The position numbers were made by a program, and so were the translations under genes. 64,000 nt of DNA from Variovorax sp. WS11 (GTDB taxonomy: Bacteria; Pseudomonadota; Gammaproteobacteria; Burkholderiales; Burkholderiaceae_C). Under the pieces are notes generated by a model that was not told where the DNA came from, did no database searches, and was given only the letters and a program-made list of their open reading frames with translations. The DNA lies in assembly GCF_010499245.1 (NCBI RefSeq), contig NZ_JAAGOW010000005.1:372001-436000 (forward strand), written 5' to 3'. Below, piece by piece: positions 8,223-16,304 of the stretch. Each line of letters starts with the position of its first letter. Position 1 is the first letter of the stretch.

Positions 8223-9260
8223 CTAGCCGATTCGCCCGAACCAGAGCAGCGACAGCGTTCCCGCCGTCATCGCAAACACGGCAGAGACCAGCGCCAGCAC
8301 ACCGGCGAGCTCGGTTTCACGGGTCAGCACCTGCACGCGAGAGCCGAGCTTTTCGTAGACGCTGCGCAGCGTCTCGGCGGTGCCGGCATGGTGGTACTCG
8401 CCGCCGGTCATCCGCGCGACTTCGCGCAGGGTCGGCTCGTCCAGCTTCATGTAGATGGCCATGCCGTCCGGCGTCGAAGCGTCGCCGTCCACCGTGCCCA
8501 GCCCCACCACGTAGATGCGGACACCGCGCTCCGCGGCCATCTGCGCCGCGGCCAGGGTATCGACGCCGGTGGTTCGGCGGCCATCGCTCAGCAGGATGAT
8601 CGCGGCGGAATCGTACGAGCCGGGCGCCACCGGCGTGAAGGGTTTGGGCGGCGGCTTCGCCTTGTCGTCCAGGCTGCGGCCCTGCGGCTTGCTGCCGAAG
8701 CTCATGTCGCCAAGATCGATGCCGTGATCCGGAAACAGCTCCGCCAGGCACAGCACGATCGCGTTGCCCACCGCCGTACCCATCTGCATCTGGAAGCCGT
8801 CGATGGCCGCGATCACGGGCGCGCGGTCCAGCGTCGCGCGCTGAGTGACCTGGCTGCTGCCGGCGAAGGTGACGAGGCCGACCTCGATCTCCTTGGGCAG
8901 GTCCCGCAGGAACAGCTTGGCCGCTTCCTGTGCGGCCTCGAGCCGGGTCGGCTTGACGTCGCTGACACGCATGCTGAGCGACACGTCCATGGCCAGGATG
9001 ATCGATGACCGCGCCCACGGCAGGGGCACCCGCGCCACGGGTCGCGCCGCTGCGATCAGCAAGCCGGAGCAGGCGAGCAGGAACAGCGCGGGGGGCAGGT
9101 GCCGCCGCCATTGGCGGCCGGCCGCCGCCGCGCGCACGATGCCCACGCTGCTGTAGCGCAAGGCCGCCTTGCCCGGGCGGTTCAGGAGCCAGAGGTACGC
9201 CGCCGGCAGCAGCGCGAGCGCCAGCAGCAACCAGAGGTACTCGGGCCAGAGGAAGAACAT
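8223..9260 (-). CDS. VWA-domain membrane protein, BatA/BatB-like
   Basis: A 345-residue protein with the Bat-family plan: a hydrophobic N-terminus (about 2-26), a second membrane segment (about 56-73), a von Willebrand A domain with an intact MIDAS motif DVSLS (residues 92-96), a later LLSDGRRTTG segment, and a C-terminal membrane helix (about 318-340). Bat proteins usually sit with a MoxR ATPase and a DUF58 protein and act in envelope stress or protein assembly. Here no such partners are adjacent, so this is an orphan copy. The 183 bp between it and the next rightward gene are a divergent promoter region with no further gene. Confidence 0.8.
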   Translation of the reverse strand: MFFLWPEYLWLLLALALLPAAYLWLLNRPGKAALRYSSVGIVRAAAAGRQWRRHLPPALFLLACSGLLIAAARPVARVPLPWARSSIILAMDVSLSMRVSDVKPTRLEAAQEAAKLFLRDLPKEIEVGLVTFAGSSQVTQRATLDRAPVIAAIDGFQMQMGTAVGNAIVLCLAELFPDHGIDLGDMSFGSKPQGRSLDDKAKPPPKPFTPVAPGSYDSAAIILLSDGRRTTGVDTLAAAQMAAERGVRIYVVGLGTVDGDASTPDGMAIYMKLDEPTLREVARMTGGEYHHAGTAETLRSVYEKLGSRVQVLTRETELAGVLALVSAVFAMTAGTLSLLWFGRIG

Positions 9261-9443
9261 GGGTGGTGAAATTCCCGTGGGACTAGTCAGCCGGAGCCCC
9301 GGCGCCGGCAGGCGGGCTCGGGAGTTCTCCGCAGCGCAGCGACATCGTGCCTGCGACGGGTGCGTTTCGCAACCGCCAAGTGCTGCAGGACGCTACAGGA
9401 GCGGGGCCGAGGCCCGGCCCGATGTCTGGTACAACGCTTGCCC

Positions 9444-10616
9444 ATGACCGTCCCGCCCGCGGCTTCCCTCGTCGATCTCGTGCTCGGATTGGCGCTCGGA
9501 TCTTCCGACGAGACCGCGGGCAATCGCTGCTCGCTCGAAGGTGTCAGCTGGGGGCCCAGGCACGAGGGCGCGATCGAGCTCGGTATCCGGAAACTCGAGG
9601 CGAAGGCGCTCCGGCTTGCGTCGGGACCGCTGGTGCTGGAGATCGGCCACGTCGTCGTGCACAAGCTGGCGGGGCAGGTGCGGATCGAGGCCGGCATGCC
9701 GCATCTGTCCGCCGTCGAGGCGGCGGAAGCCGAGCTCTCGGGCGTGAAGCTGCACGGCCCCTTGATCCTGCCGCCGCAGCTCAAGGCGGTGCTGGACGTC
9801 TTTCAGGGGCGCAGCGGCGCGGCGCCGGCTGCCGGCATCGCGGCAGGCGAGGCAGCGCCCGGCACCTGGTGCCTCGGTCCACTAGCAAGCGCCGACGGCA
9901 CGATTCGCGGGGAGATCACCGACGCGCACCTGCTGTTCGACGCCGAGGTCACGGTGCCGATACGGCATGGCCGGATCGACTTCAACGACGCCACCGTCGA
10001 GCACGTGGGACCGGATTCACGCATGGGCGTGAGCCGGCTCGGGCTTTATGTGGACGCCCCGAACGGGCGCAGCTACCTCTATCAGTTTGCGTCGGCGCCG
10101 CTCATGGGTGTCGAGTTCGAGCGGCGCGGCGCCCTGCTGAGCCCGTGGGTCTCCGAGCGCGGCAAGCTCCAGTTGCAGGCTTTTGCCGAGGCGCTGCTGC
10201 GCCAGGCCGGTGGTGGCCAGAGCCAGGGGCTCACGCAACAGGCGCGCCTGTTGCTGGAACGCACCGCGCTCTCGGGTGAGGTGCAGCTCAGCGACGGACT
10301 TTTTGCCATGCCCGGCGTACAGGCCCACACCGAGGGGCGCGCCGACGGTCGCAATGCGATCCGCCTCCACTCGGAAGCCGTCGGCAGCGGCCTGAGCTTC
10401 GAGATGGCGTCCCTGTCCGTCCGCGACGCAGTGGCGAGGTGGGCCGGCGTTCATCTGCGCTGCGACAGGATCGCGGCGCGGCTCAAGCTCCAGCTTGTCG
10501 CCGGAGGTCCGCAAATGCGTTTCGTCCTCGAGCTTCAGAACGTCAAGGTCGTGGGGCCGCGTCTCGAGAGGCGCCAGGCTGGCGACCCTGTCCCACCGGA
10601 AGGTCGACGGGCCTAG
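9444..10616 (+). CDS. Unknown protein, about 390 residues
   Basis: No family recognised. The protein has no obvious signal peptide or membrane helix and consists of long alternating hydrophobic/charged stretches that look beta-rich (for example LVLEIGHVVVHKLAGQVRIEAG and similar repeats), with a basic, Pro-rich C-terminus. ATG 9444 is chosen; the frame is open upstream to 9360 but that part looks non-coding. Its TAG stop (10614-10616) lies inside the 6-bp target duplication of the adjacent IS element, so the insertion left the frame intact but separated the gene from whatever originally followed. Confidence 0.6.
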   Translation: MTVPPAASLVDLVLGLALGSSDETAGNRCSLEGVSWGPRHEGAIELGIRKLEAKALRLASGPLVLEIGHVVVHKLAGQVRIEAGMPHLSAVEAAEAELSGVKLHGPLILPPQLKAVLDVFQGRSGAAPAAGIAAGEAAPGTWCLGPLASADGTIRGEITDAHLLFDAEVTVPIRHGRIDFNDATVEHVGPDSRMGVSRLGLYVDAPNGRSYLYQFASAPLMGVEFERRGALLSPWVSERGKLQLQAFAEALLRQAGGGQSQGLTQQARLLLERTALSGEVQLSDGLFAMPGVQAHTEGRADGRNAIRLHSEAVGSGLSFEMASLSVRDAVARWAGVHLRCDRIAARLKLQLVAGGPQMRFVLELQNVKVVGPRLERRQAGDPVPPEGRRA

Positions 10617-10617
10617 A
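10612..10617. repeat. IS target-site duplication, left copy
   Basis: CCTAGA directly abuts the left inverted repeat and recurs directly after the right one (12581-12586). A 6-bp duplication proves insertion by transposition and suggests the event is recent enough not to have decayed. Confidence 0.93.
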
Positions 10618-10629
10618 CCGAAGTTCCCC
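10618..10629. repeat. IS left terminal inverted repeat
   Basis: CCGAAGTTCCCC, the exact reverse complement of 12569-12580. Confidence 0.93.
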
Positions 10630-10655
10630 GAAGCGGCGGACGAGATTCCCTTGTG

Positions 10656-10675
10656 ACTCAAGCACTTGCTTGAGT
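10656..10675. repeat. Left subterminal palindrome of the IS
   Basis: ACTCAAGCA-CT-TGCTTGAGT, perfect 9-bp arms, 19 bp beyond the transposase stop. It contains CAAGCACTTG, also found in the right-end palindrome at a similar distance from the tip, so it may be a transposase-binding site; as RNA it could form a hairpin behind the transposase gene. Confidence 0.6.
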
Positions 10676-10694
10676 TGGCGAGGAAGTTTTCTGT

Positions 10695-12431
10695 CTACGG
10701 TTTGATGTTTTGCACGAGCGCGAGCGCGCGCAGGTGCAGCGGCTGCGCGTTGGTGAGGAGCTCGAAGGTGGGCGCCTCGGGGCCAGCCTGTGGGGTTCGG
10801 CAGGTATTGCGCACGATGGTGGCGAGCTCGGCCATCAGGGTAGAGAAGCTGTGCACGGGCGTGCCGTCGTCCAGGGTGTGGCGCGCTGCCTTGGCCAGCG
10901 CCGCCTTGGAGCGCGTAGCCGGTGCCACGGGGTCACGCGTGGCCTTGGCGAGCTGCTCGGTGTCGGCGAACATCAGCGGCGCCCAAGCCTCGCGCATGTG
11001 CCACTCGACGTAGTAGGCCAGCATGCACAGGAAGATGTGCGCGCGCACCCGATCGGCGGTGCGATGGTGGATCGGACGCACCTTCAGGTCGATGGTCTTG
11101 AGCGAGCGGAACGCGCGCTCGACGTTGGCCAGCGACTTGTAGTTGCGCACGCAGTCGGCCGAGTCCATCTGCGCCGCGCTCACCGACGTGCGGATGATGT
11201 AGATGCCATCCAGCGCCGCCTCGGCGGCAATGGCGTCTGTCTTGCGCGCGAAGGTGAAGGCGTTCTCGCCGATGGCCAGCTCGAAGTGCTTGGCCATCTT
11301 GTACTGGTTGACCACCTTGCCCACGCGCAGCGCGATCTCGTCCTGGCCGGCGAGCTTGCCGCCATCCACCCGGGCCTTGATCTTCTGGAGGTTGGCCTCG
11401 GTGGCCGCGAGCAGTTCCTCACGCTTGTGCGTGCGCAGCTTGGCAAGCTCCGGATTGCGGCACGCCACCAGGCGCTCGCCGGGATAGTCCGGCGAGCTGA
11501 GCTCGAGCAGGTTGCGCTCGTCGAACAAGCCCAACTGCAGGTGGCCCTGCTCGACCAGCGCGCGAATCGAGACGCTCTTCAATGCACTGATCCATCCCAC
11601 GCCTTCGGTCTCGCGCAGCTCCTGGATCGCCTTGCTGGAGATCATGCCGCGGTCGCCCACCATCACCAGTTGCTCGACGCCGAAGTCCTCGCGCAGCCGC
11701 TGGACCTCGGGCAGCAAAGTCAGGCTGTCGGCGACATTGCCCTCGTGCACCGACACGGCTAGCGGGCAGCCGCGCGCATCGGTGAGCAGGCCGTAGTTGA
11801 CCTGCAGCATGCCCTTCTTACCGTCGCGGCTGTAGCCGAGCTTGGCCAGCGGGCAGCAGCTGCCCTCGAAGTAGCTGGAGGACAGGTCGTACAGCACCAG
11901 GGCGCCAGCGCTCAGATGGCGCGAGGCGAGCTTCTTCTGGATGCGATCCTGGCGCTCGAGCAGCCAGTCCATCGCCGCATACAGGTCGTCCTCGTCGGCC
12001 TGTGCGATGCCGAAGTCCTCGGCCAGTGTCGTGGTGTGCCACCAGCGGGTGGTGGCGAGCTTCGTGTGCGGGGCGACGATGCGCGCGACCACCATCGCCA
12101 GCACCAGGTCGCGTTCGCGGCACGGCTTGGAGGCCAGCAGCGAGGCCATCTCCAGGCTGGCCATCGCGGCGCTTGCCGCCTGCACATGGCCGTGGGGGCG
12201 CGAGCGCGTGATCTGGAACGCCGAGGCCACGGGCACGAAGGTCTCGCCCTGCAGCGAACGCCGGATGATCTCGATGAGTTCATCGGGCAGGTGCGACAGG
12301 TTGCCCAGAGTTTCGTTCTTGACTTTGCCGTCCTCGCGGTAGCTGCGCCGCAGCAGATGGGTGCGATAGACCTGGTCCTTGTAGGTGCGCGTCGTAGTGA
12401 CGACGTGAGCGGTACCTGTGCGGGCTGCCAT
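10695..12431 (-). CDS. IS1634-family transposase
   Basis: A 578-residue DDE transposase. The N-terminal part (TYKDQVYRTHLLRRSYRE, then GNLSHLPDELI) is typical of the IS1634 group. A catalytic Asp lies in VGDRGMIS, and the C-terminal NVERAFRSLK supplies the E-x6-K of the IS4-like signature. ATG 12431 is chosen: a TTGACA/TAGATT promoter with 17-bp spacing lies directly upstream (12462-12467 and 12439-12444), and the longer frame to 12467 would start inside the -35 box. With that promoter the message would be almost leaderless. The gene is full-length. Confidence 0.92.
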   Translation of the reverse strand: MAARTGTAHVVTTTRTYKDQVYRTHLLRRSYREDGKVKNETLGNLSHLPDELIEIIRRSLQGETFVPVASAFQITRSRPHGHVQAASAAMASLEMASLLASKPCRERDLVLAMVVARIVAPHTKLATTRWWHTTTLAEDFGIAQADEDDLYAAMDWLLERQDRIQKKLASRHLSAGALVLYDLSSSYFEGSCCPLAKLGYSRDGKKGMLQVNYGLLTDARGCPLAVSVHEGNVADSLTLLPEVQRLREDFGVEQLVMVGDRGMISSKAIQELRETEGVGWISALKSVSIRALVEQGHLQLGLFDERNLLELSSPDYPGERLVACRNPELAKLRTHKREELLAATEANLQKIKARVDGGKLAGQDEIALRVGKVVNQYKMAKHFELAIGENAFTFARKTDAIAAEAALDGIYIIRTSVSAAQMDSADCVRNYKSLANVERAFRSLKTIDLKVRPIHHRTADRVRAHIFLCMLAYYVEWHMREAWAPLMFADTEQLAKATRDPVAPATRSKAALAKAARHTLDDGTPVHSFSTLMAELATIVRNTCRTPQAGPEAPTFELLTNAQPLHLRALALVQNIKP

Positions 12432-12438
12432 GGGCAGC

Positions 12439-12467
12439 AATCTAGCCCAAGCACCATCAGTTGTCAA
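12439..12467 (-). promoter_or_regulatory. Transposase promoter
   Basis: On the minus strand, TTGACA (12467-12462) and TAGATT (12444-12439) are separated by 17 bp. The -10 box ends 8 bases before the ATG at 12431, so transcription should start at or next to the start codon. Confidence 0.6.
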
Positions 12468-12493
12468 GTATATTTAGTGACTACATGTAGCAT

Positions 12494-12521
12494 CCAAAAA
12501 AATCCTCCCAGAAGGAGGATT
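12494..12521 (-). terminator. Inward-facing rho-independent terminator in the IS
   Basis: An 8-bp stem, AATCCTCC/GGAGGATT (12501-12508 and 12514-12521), with loop CAGAA is followed on the minus strand by a run of T. It lies upstream of the transposase promoter and would stop transcripts entering the element from flanking DNA, a common self-limiting device of insertion sequences. Confidence 0.75.
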
Positions 12522-12530
12522 CATCAGCAG

Positions 12531-12546
12531 CGACAAGCACTTGTCG
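12531..12546. repeat. Right subterminal palindrome of the IS
   Basis: CGACAAG-CA-CTTGTCG, sharing CAAGCACTTG with the left-end palindrome. A direct repeat AGTGACTACA also occurs twice here (12476-12485 and 12554-12563). Confidence 0.5.
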
Positions 12547-12568
12547 CCGTTGGAGTGACTACAGAGGT

Positions 12569-12580
12569 GGGGAACTTCGG
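12569..12580. repeat. IS right terminal inverted repeat
   Basis: GGGGAACTTCGG, the exact reverse complement of 10618-10629; followed directly by the second CCTAGA. Confidence 0.93.
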
Positions 12581-12586
12581 CCTAGA
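12581..12586. repeat. IS target-site duplication, right copy
   Basis: CCTAGA, identical to 10612-10617. It also contains the TAG stop of the leftward small gene that follows. Confidence 0.93.
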
Positions 12587-12782
12587 GACTCGTCAACCGG
12601 GTCGTGTGGTGGGTGGTCGCTTGGCTGCACCTGGCGGCGTCGGGCTCACGCACGGGCCTGCTGGAGAACAGGAAGGCGGCCACGGCGGCTGCGCTGACCG
12701 AGACCAGCATGCCGAAGCCGAAGGTAAAGACGAGCCAAGCTGCCACCGTGGCACAGATCAGAAGTAGGAATGCCTTGCGCAT
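12582..12782 (-). CDS. Small hydrophobic membrane protein
   Basis: A 66-residue protein starting MRKAFLLLICATVAAW, with two closely spaced hydrophobic stretches (about 4-22 and 23-41) and a polar, His/Thr-rich tail. No family recognised. Its stop codon is read from the same CTAG as the stop of the unknown gene ending at 10616; before the IS inserted, the two convergent genes overlapped on that tetranucleotide. The stretch 12783-12912 behind it shows nothing clear. Confidence 0.5.
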   Translation of the reverse strand: MRKAFLLLICATVAAWLVFTFGFGMLVSVSAAAVAAFLFSSRPVREPDAARCSQATTHHTTRLTSL

Positions 12783-12912
12783 GCAAGCAAGTTTGCCCCG
12801 AGCTCGCCAATCCCGGTGTGACCAAACCGACGAAATCGGCGGGTAACGAGGGCGCCAGTCCAAATGGACTGGCCGCTGCCGGGCTTTCTGCGCCGGGGTC
12901 GATCCGGCATCG

Positions 12913-13611
12913 TCACGCGGCGACGGCGCGGCGCATGGCGGCTTCGACGTTGCGCTGCGTGCCGAGGATGTGCTCGCCGAGCAGCGCGCAGGCGGTGTCG
13001 GCGTCGCGGCGCAGCGTGGCCTCCATGATCTTGCGGTGCTCGTTGGACTTGCGCCGGCCGACCTGCCGGTGGCGCGCCGAAAATCGCCGGTAACGCTCGG
13101 CCTGGTCGAACAGGCTCGCGCTCCACAGGCGCTGGCGTTCGGAGGCGCAGGCGGCAATCAGTGCCGCATGGAAATTCCGATGCAGCTCGCTCCACTCCTC
13201 GTCCAGGATGACGGGTCCATCGCTCAGGCGAGACTCGACCTTCTCCAGCCTGTGGAAGGCGGCGACGATCGCGCCCTCCCAGCTGTCGTCACCCCGTTCG
13301 ATGGCACTGCGCAGTGCCTCCACATCGAGCATCAGCCGCATGTGCGTGATGTCGGCCAGGTCCTCGGCGGAAATCGGTGCAACGCGAAAGCCCCTGCGCT
13401 CATCCGCCTTGACCAGGCCTTCCTGTGCGAGACGGCTCAGCGCTTCGCGCAGCGGGCTGCTGGAGAAGCCATAGTGCCCCTGCAGGTCGTCCAGCTTCAG
13501 CTTGCTGCCCGCCTCGAACAAGCCGGTCAGGACGTCGCGGCGCAGGCTCCTGAAAGCCTGCTCCGCGAGAGGGGTCGAGGGCTCGGCGGCGGCTGCGATG
13601 AGTGAGTTCAT
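12913..13611 (-). CDS. GntR-family (FadR/FCD) transcriptional regulator
   Basis: A 232-residue regulator with an N-terminal winged helix (FSSSPLREALSRLAQEGLV is the recognition region) and a C-terminal FCD all-helical ligand-binding domain with a conserved HRNFHAAL segment. ATG 13611 is chosen; an alternative start at 13629 lies inside a likely operator. Being the last gene of the leftward operon from 17778, and having a TTTATGCAT element at its own start that recurs at the head of that operon, it is probably its repressor and is autoregulated. The effector is likely a carboxylic acid, the usual ligand of FCD domains. Confidence 0.9.
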   Translation of the reverse strand: MNSLIAAAAEPSTPLAEQAFRSLRRDVLTGLFEAGSKLKLDDLQGHYGFSSSPLREALSRLAQEGLVKADERRGFRVAPISAEDLADITHMRLMLDVEALRSAIERGDDSWEGAIVAAFHRLEKVESRLSDGPVILDEEWSELHRNFHAALIAACASERQRLWSASLFDQAERYRRFSARHRQVGRRKSNEHRKIMEATLRRDADTACALLGEHILGTQRNVEAAMRRAVAA

Positions 13612-13637
13612 ACGATCGATTTTATGCATGATCGTAC
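13611..13637. promoter_or_regulatory. Putative GntR operator at its own gene
   Basis: TACGATC and GATCGTA form 7-bp arms (13611-13617 and 13630-13636) around GATTTTATGCAT. The inner TTTATGCAT (13621-13629) is shared with the palindrome at 17827-17838. Confidence 0.5.
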
Positions 13638-13675
13638 GGAGCTTGCAAAGAGGTGAAGACACCTCGCAGAGGCGG

Positions 13676-14665
13676 TCAAGGCAGCAGCACGATCTTTCCC
13701 GGCATCCCTCCGCGGTCGAGCAACTCGTGCACACGGCGCGCCTGCGACAGCGGGAAGGACGTGACTTTCGGCGCACGGACGCGGCCTTCGGCCATGAGCG
13801 CGATGGCGGACTCCATCAAGCCCCGCCGCTGCCTCGCATCCGCATCGATGGCGTGGATGGAGAAAGTGCGCACTGCGAGGCTCCTGCCCAGCAGCTTGCG
13901 AAGCTCCTCGAACACGTCGCCGGCAGGCGGACCGTTGACGATGTTGTAGGAGACCACCATGCCGCAGGGCGCCAGGGCACGCAGGCAGGCGATGAAGAGC
14001 TCGCCGCCCAGATGGTCGAAGGCCAGGTCGACGCCGCGGCCATCCGTCAGCTGCATGACCTTCTCGGTCAGGCCCTGCGGGTCGCTCTCGACGACTTCGT
14101 GCGCGCCGTTGGCCAGCGCGAAGCTTCTCTTTTCCGGCGTCGAGGCGGTCCCGATCACCCGCAAGCCGCGGTCGCGGGCGACCTGCACCAGCGCCGTTGC
14201 CACGCCGCCAGCCGCGCCGGGCACCAGGATGGCGGTCGCCGGCAAATTGCCGTTGCTCGACAGCATCGCCAGCGCGAGCTGGAAATTGCCGAGGCTCACG
14301 GCGTCCTCGAAGCGGATCGCATCCGGAAGCACGAAGGGCGCGGCCTGGGGCACGCAAATGGCCTCGGCATAGCAGCCGCCGCGCTGCGCCAGTTCACGCG
14401 CGCTGACGAGCACGCGCTGCCCGACCTGGAGCGCGCTCACGCCGGGGCCGATCGCATCGACGACGCCGGCCATCTCGTTGCCGGGAATCGCCGGCATCGG
14501 GGGCATCCATTTGTAGGTGCCGTTGCGGATCAGGACGTCGGGCCCGCCGGCGCCGATCGCCATGGCCTTGACCCGCACTTCCCCGTCCCGGGGCTGCGGC
14601 AGCGGCAGCTCGACGAGTTGCAGCACTTCGGGCCCGCCGGGCGCCTGGAGTTGAATGGCCTTCAT
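13676..14665 (-). CDS. Zinc-independent MDR oxidoreductase (quinone reductase-like)
   Basis: A 329-residue medium-chain dehydrogenase/reductase. The catalytic-domain GNEMAGVVDAIG and the NADPH-binding GAAGGVATALVQ are present, while the cysteines of the structural and catalytic zinc sites are absent, placing it in the NADPH:quinone oxidoreductase/enoyl reductase branch. It lies 19 bp after the DUF1185 gene and 64 bp before gntR in the same operon, so it probably reduces an intermediate of that pathway. The substrate is unknown. Confidence 0.85.
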   Translation of the reverse strand: MKAIQLQAPGGPEVLQLVELPLPQPRDGEVRVKAMAIGAGGPDVLIRNGTYKWMPPMPAIPGNEMAGVVDAIGPGVSALQVGQRVLVSARELAQRGGCYAEAICVPQAAPFVLPDAIRFEDAVSLGNFQLALAMLSSNGNLPATAILVPGAAGGVATALVQVARDRGLRVIGTASTPEKRSFALANGAHEVVESDPQGLTEKVMQLTDGRGVDLAFDHLGGELFIACLRALAPCGMVVSYNIVNGPPAGDVFEELRKLLGRSLAVRTFSIHAIDADARQRRGLMESAIALMAEGRVRAPKVTSFPLSQARRVHELLDRGGMPGKIVLLP

Positions 14666-14684
14666 GGTGTTCGAACAGCCTGCC

Positions 14685-15263
14685 TCAGCGCTGCCCGTCG
14701 TGCACGGACACTTGGTCCTTCGTCAACCCGCCGAGGCGCGCATGCACGCGGCCGCCGGTGCCCATCACCAGCGCGAAGAGGATCTCGTTGGGCCGCGGCG
14801 CGTCCTGGATGCCGATCTCCATCGAGTTGTAGTGACTGCGCACGTAGGCCGCGTGGATGTAGTGCAGCGGCACCATGATCCGGTAGCCGGTCGCCGCGAC
14901 CGCTTTGGACGACGGAACGATCGCCTTCGGCTCGCCCAGCACCTCGCGCATGGCCCAGCCGCCGGCCTCGTGCCAGACCGCACCGTGCTCCAACTCCCCG
15001 TTCATGCCGACGATCGCGGCCTTGCTGTAGACCTCGACCTTGTCGCGCCCGAGGGTCTCGACCAGCTCGGTGGCCAGCAGCGTCCCCAGGGAGCGCAGCT
15101 CGGCCATGAAGGGCATCAGGTCGGGCTCATAGCGCCCGGCATAGGGGTTGCGGATCACCGCGCAGGCAGCGGCCAGTTTCAGGGGCGTCTCCACCGGCGG
15201 CCCGCCCTCGTGGTAGATGGTCTCGATGGCGAGACTGCGTTTGCGGATTTCGATCAGGGACAT
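14685..15263 (-). CDS. DUF1185 (amino acid synthesis family) protein
   Basis: A 192-residue protein matching the AA_synth/DUF1185 family by its opening (IRKRSLAIETIYHEGG), the AACAVIRNPYAGRYE segment and the C-terminal DAPRPNEILFALVMGTGGR. The family was named from a Pseudomonas gene said to affect amino acid synthesis; its biochemistry is not established. ATG 15263 with GAGG upstream is preferred over 15293. It follows the Bug gene by 7 bp, so the two are tightly coupled; members of this family often sit in catabolic operons with Bug receptors. Confidence 0.8.
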   Translation of the reverse strand: MSLIEIRKRSLAIETIYHEGGPPVETPLKLAAACAVIRNPYAGRYEPDLMPFMAELRSLGTLLATELVETLGRDKVEVYSKAAIVGMNGELEHGAVWHEAGGWAMREVLGEPKAIVPSSKAVAATGYRIMVPLHYIHAAYVRSHYNSMEIGIQDAPRPNEILFALVMGTGGRVHARLGGLTKDQVSVHDGQR

Positions 15264-15270
15264 GAAAACC

Positions 15271-16239
15271 TCATTGCCTTGGAATGTGTGCATCGTTCAC
15301 GACGGCCGTCCAGCGCTTCAGCTCGGCGCTCACCATCGTGGTCATTTCTTCCGGCGTGCTGCCGCGCGCTTCGCCGCCCATGTCCTCCAGGCGTGCACGG
15401 ACGGCGGCCACCTGCAGGGCCTTGAGTGCCTCAGCCCGCAGGCGCTCGACCACCGGGCGCGGCGTGCCGGCCGGCGCCATGAAGCCGGCCCAGGAGCTGA
15501 CGTCGTAGCCCGCGACGCCCTGCTCCGCAACCGTCGGCACCTCGGGCATCGCGCTCCAGCGCTGCGCGCCGGTGGTGGCCAGCGCCCGGAGCTTGCCCGC
15601 CTTGATGTTGGCCATCACCGCCGTCGGCGGCGCGACGATCAGGGGCACCTCGCCGCCGAGCAGCGCCGTGACCGCGGCGGCATCGCCGCGATAGGGGACG
15701 TGCAGCAGCTCGGCCTTTGCGCTCTTGACCAGGAGCTCCCCCGCCAGGTGATGCGTGGAGCCGATGCCGGCCGAGCCGTAGGACACGCTGCGCGCATCGG
15801 CACGGGCGGCGGCGAGCAGCTCCGCGAGGCTGCGGTAGGGCGAATCGGCACGCACCACCAGCAAAAACGGAAAGAAGGTGACCGTGGAGATCATCTGGAA
15901 GTCCGACACGGTCTGGTAGTTGAGCTTGTTGTAGAGCGCCCCCGCCACCGCATGCCCGCCGGTGGCCAGCAGCAGCGTGTACCCGTCGGGCCGGGCGCGC
16001 GCCACGGTCGTCGCCGCGATGGTTCCACCTGCGCCGGTCTGGGCCTCGACCACGAAGGGCTGGCCCAGGCCTCTGCTCATCTCCGCACTGATCACGCGCG
16101 CGATCGTGTCGGCGTTGCCGCCGGCGGCGAAGCCCTGGTAGATCTTGATCGGCTTGTCCGGGAAGTCCTGGGCCGAAGCCGTGAGGGGTGCCGCGCAGGC
16201 CAGGGTGAGGCCTGCGGCGACGAACTGTCTGCGCCGCAT
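15271..16239 (-). CDS. Bug-family (TctC-type) periplasmic solute receptor
   Basis: A 322-residue tripartite tricarboxylate receptor. A signal peptide (MRRRQFVAAGLTLACAAPLTASA) is followed by the mature start DFPDKPIKIYQGF and the family landmarks GGNADTIAR, VEAQTGAGG, SYGSAGIGSTHHLAGE, HVPYRGDAAA and VPTVAEQG. ATG 16239 gives a clean signal; an upstream start at 16278 does not. No TctA/TctB membrane subunits are nearby, so it must use a transporter encoded elsewhere or act as a sensor. It presumably binds the substrate of the surrounding operon. Confidence 0.93.
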   Translation of the reverse strand: MRRRQFVAAGLTLACAAPLTASAQDFPDKPIKIYQGFAAGGNADTIARVISAEMSRGLGQPFVVEAQTGAGGTIAATTVARARPDGYTLLLATGGHAVAGALYNKLNYQTVSDFQMISTVTFFPFLLVVRADSPYRSLAELLAAARADARSVSYGSAGIGSTHHLAGELLVKSAKAELLHVPYRGDAAAVTALLGGEVPLIVAPPTAVMANIKAGKLRALATTGAQRWSAMPEVPTVAEQGVAGYDVSSWAGFMAPAGTPRPVVERLRAEALKALQVAAVRARLEDMGGEARGSTPEEMTTMVSAELKRWTAVVNDAHIPRQ

Positions 16240-16304
16240 GGTGCTTGTCTCCGATGTTCTTTTGGGATGCGGCCGCATCCGTTAGCGGCCACCTGCGGAA
16301 AGCC

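Larger units (their letters stand above)
10618..12580 (-). mobile_element. Complete IS1634-family insertion sequence (1963 bp)
   Basis: The element is bounded by perfect 12-bp inverted repeats, CCGAAGTTCCCC at 10618-10629 and its complement at 12569-12580, flanked by the direct repeat CCTAGA. It holds one long transposase gene on the minus strand. Subterminal palindromes sit near both ends (10656-10675 and 12531-12546) and share the core CAAGCACTTG. A strong terminator (12501-12521) faces the transposase from outside. Everything needed for mobility appears intact. The family assignment follows from the transposase. Confidence 0.92.

Noticed and set aside
12432..12467. Longer transposase start at the TTG of 12467
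   Set aside because: That codon is the first part of the TTGACA -35 box; the family N-terminus begins shortly after ATG 12431.
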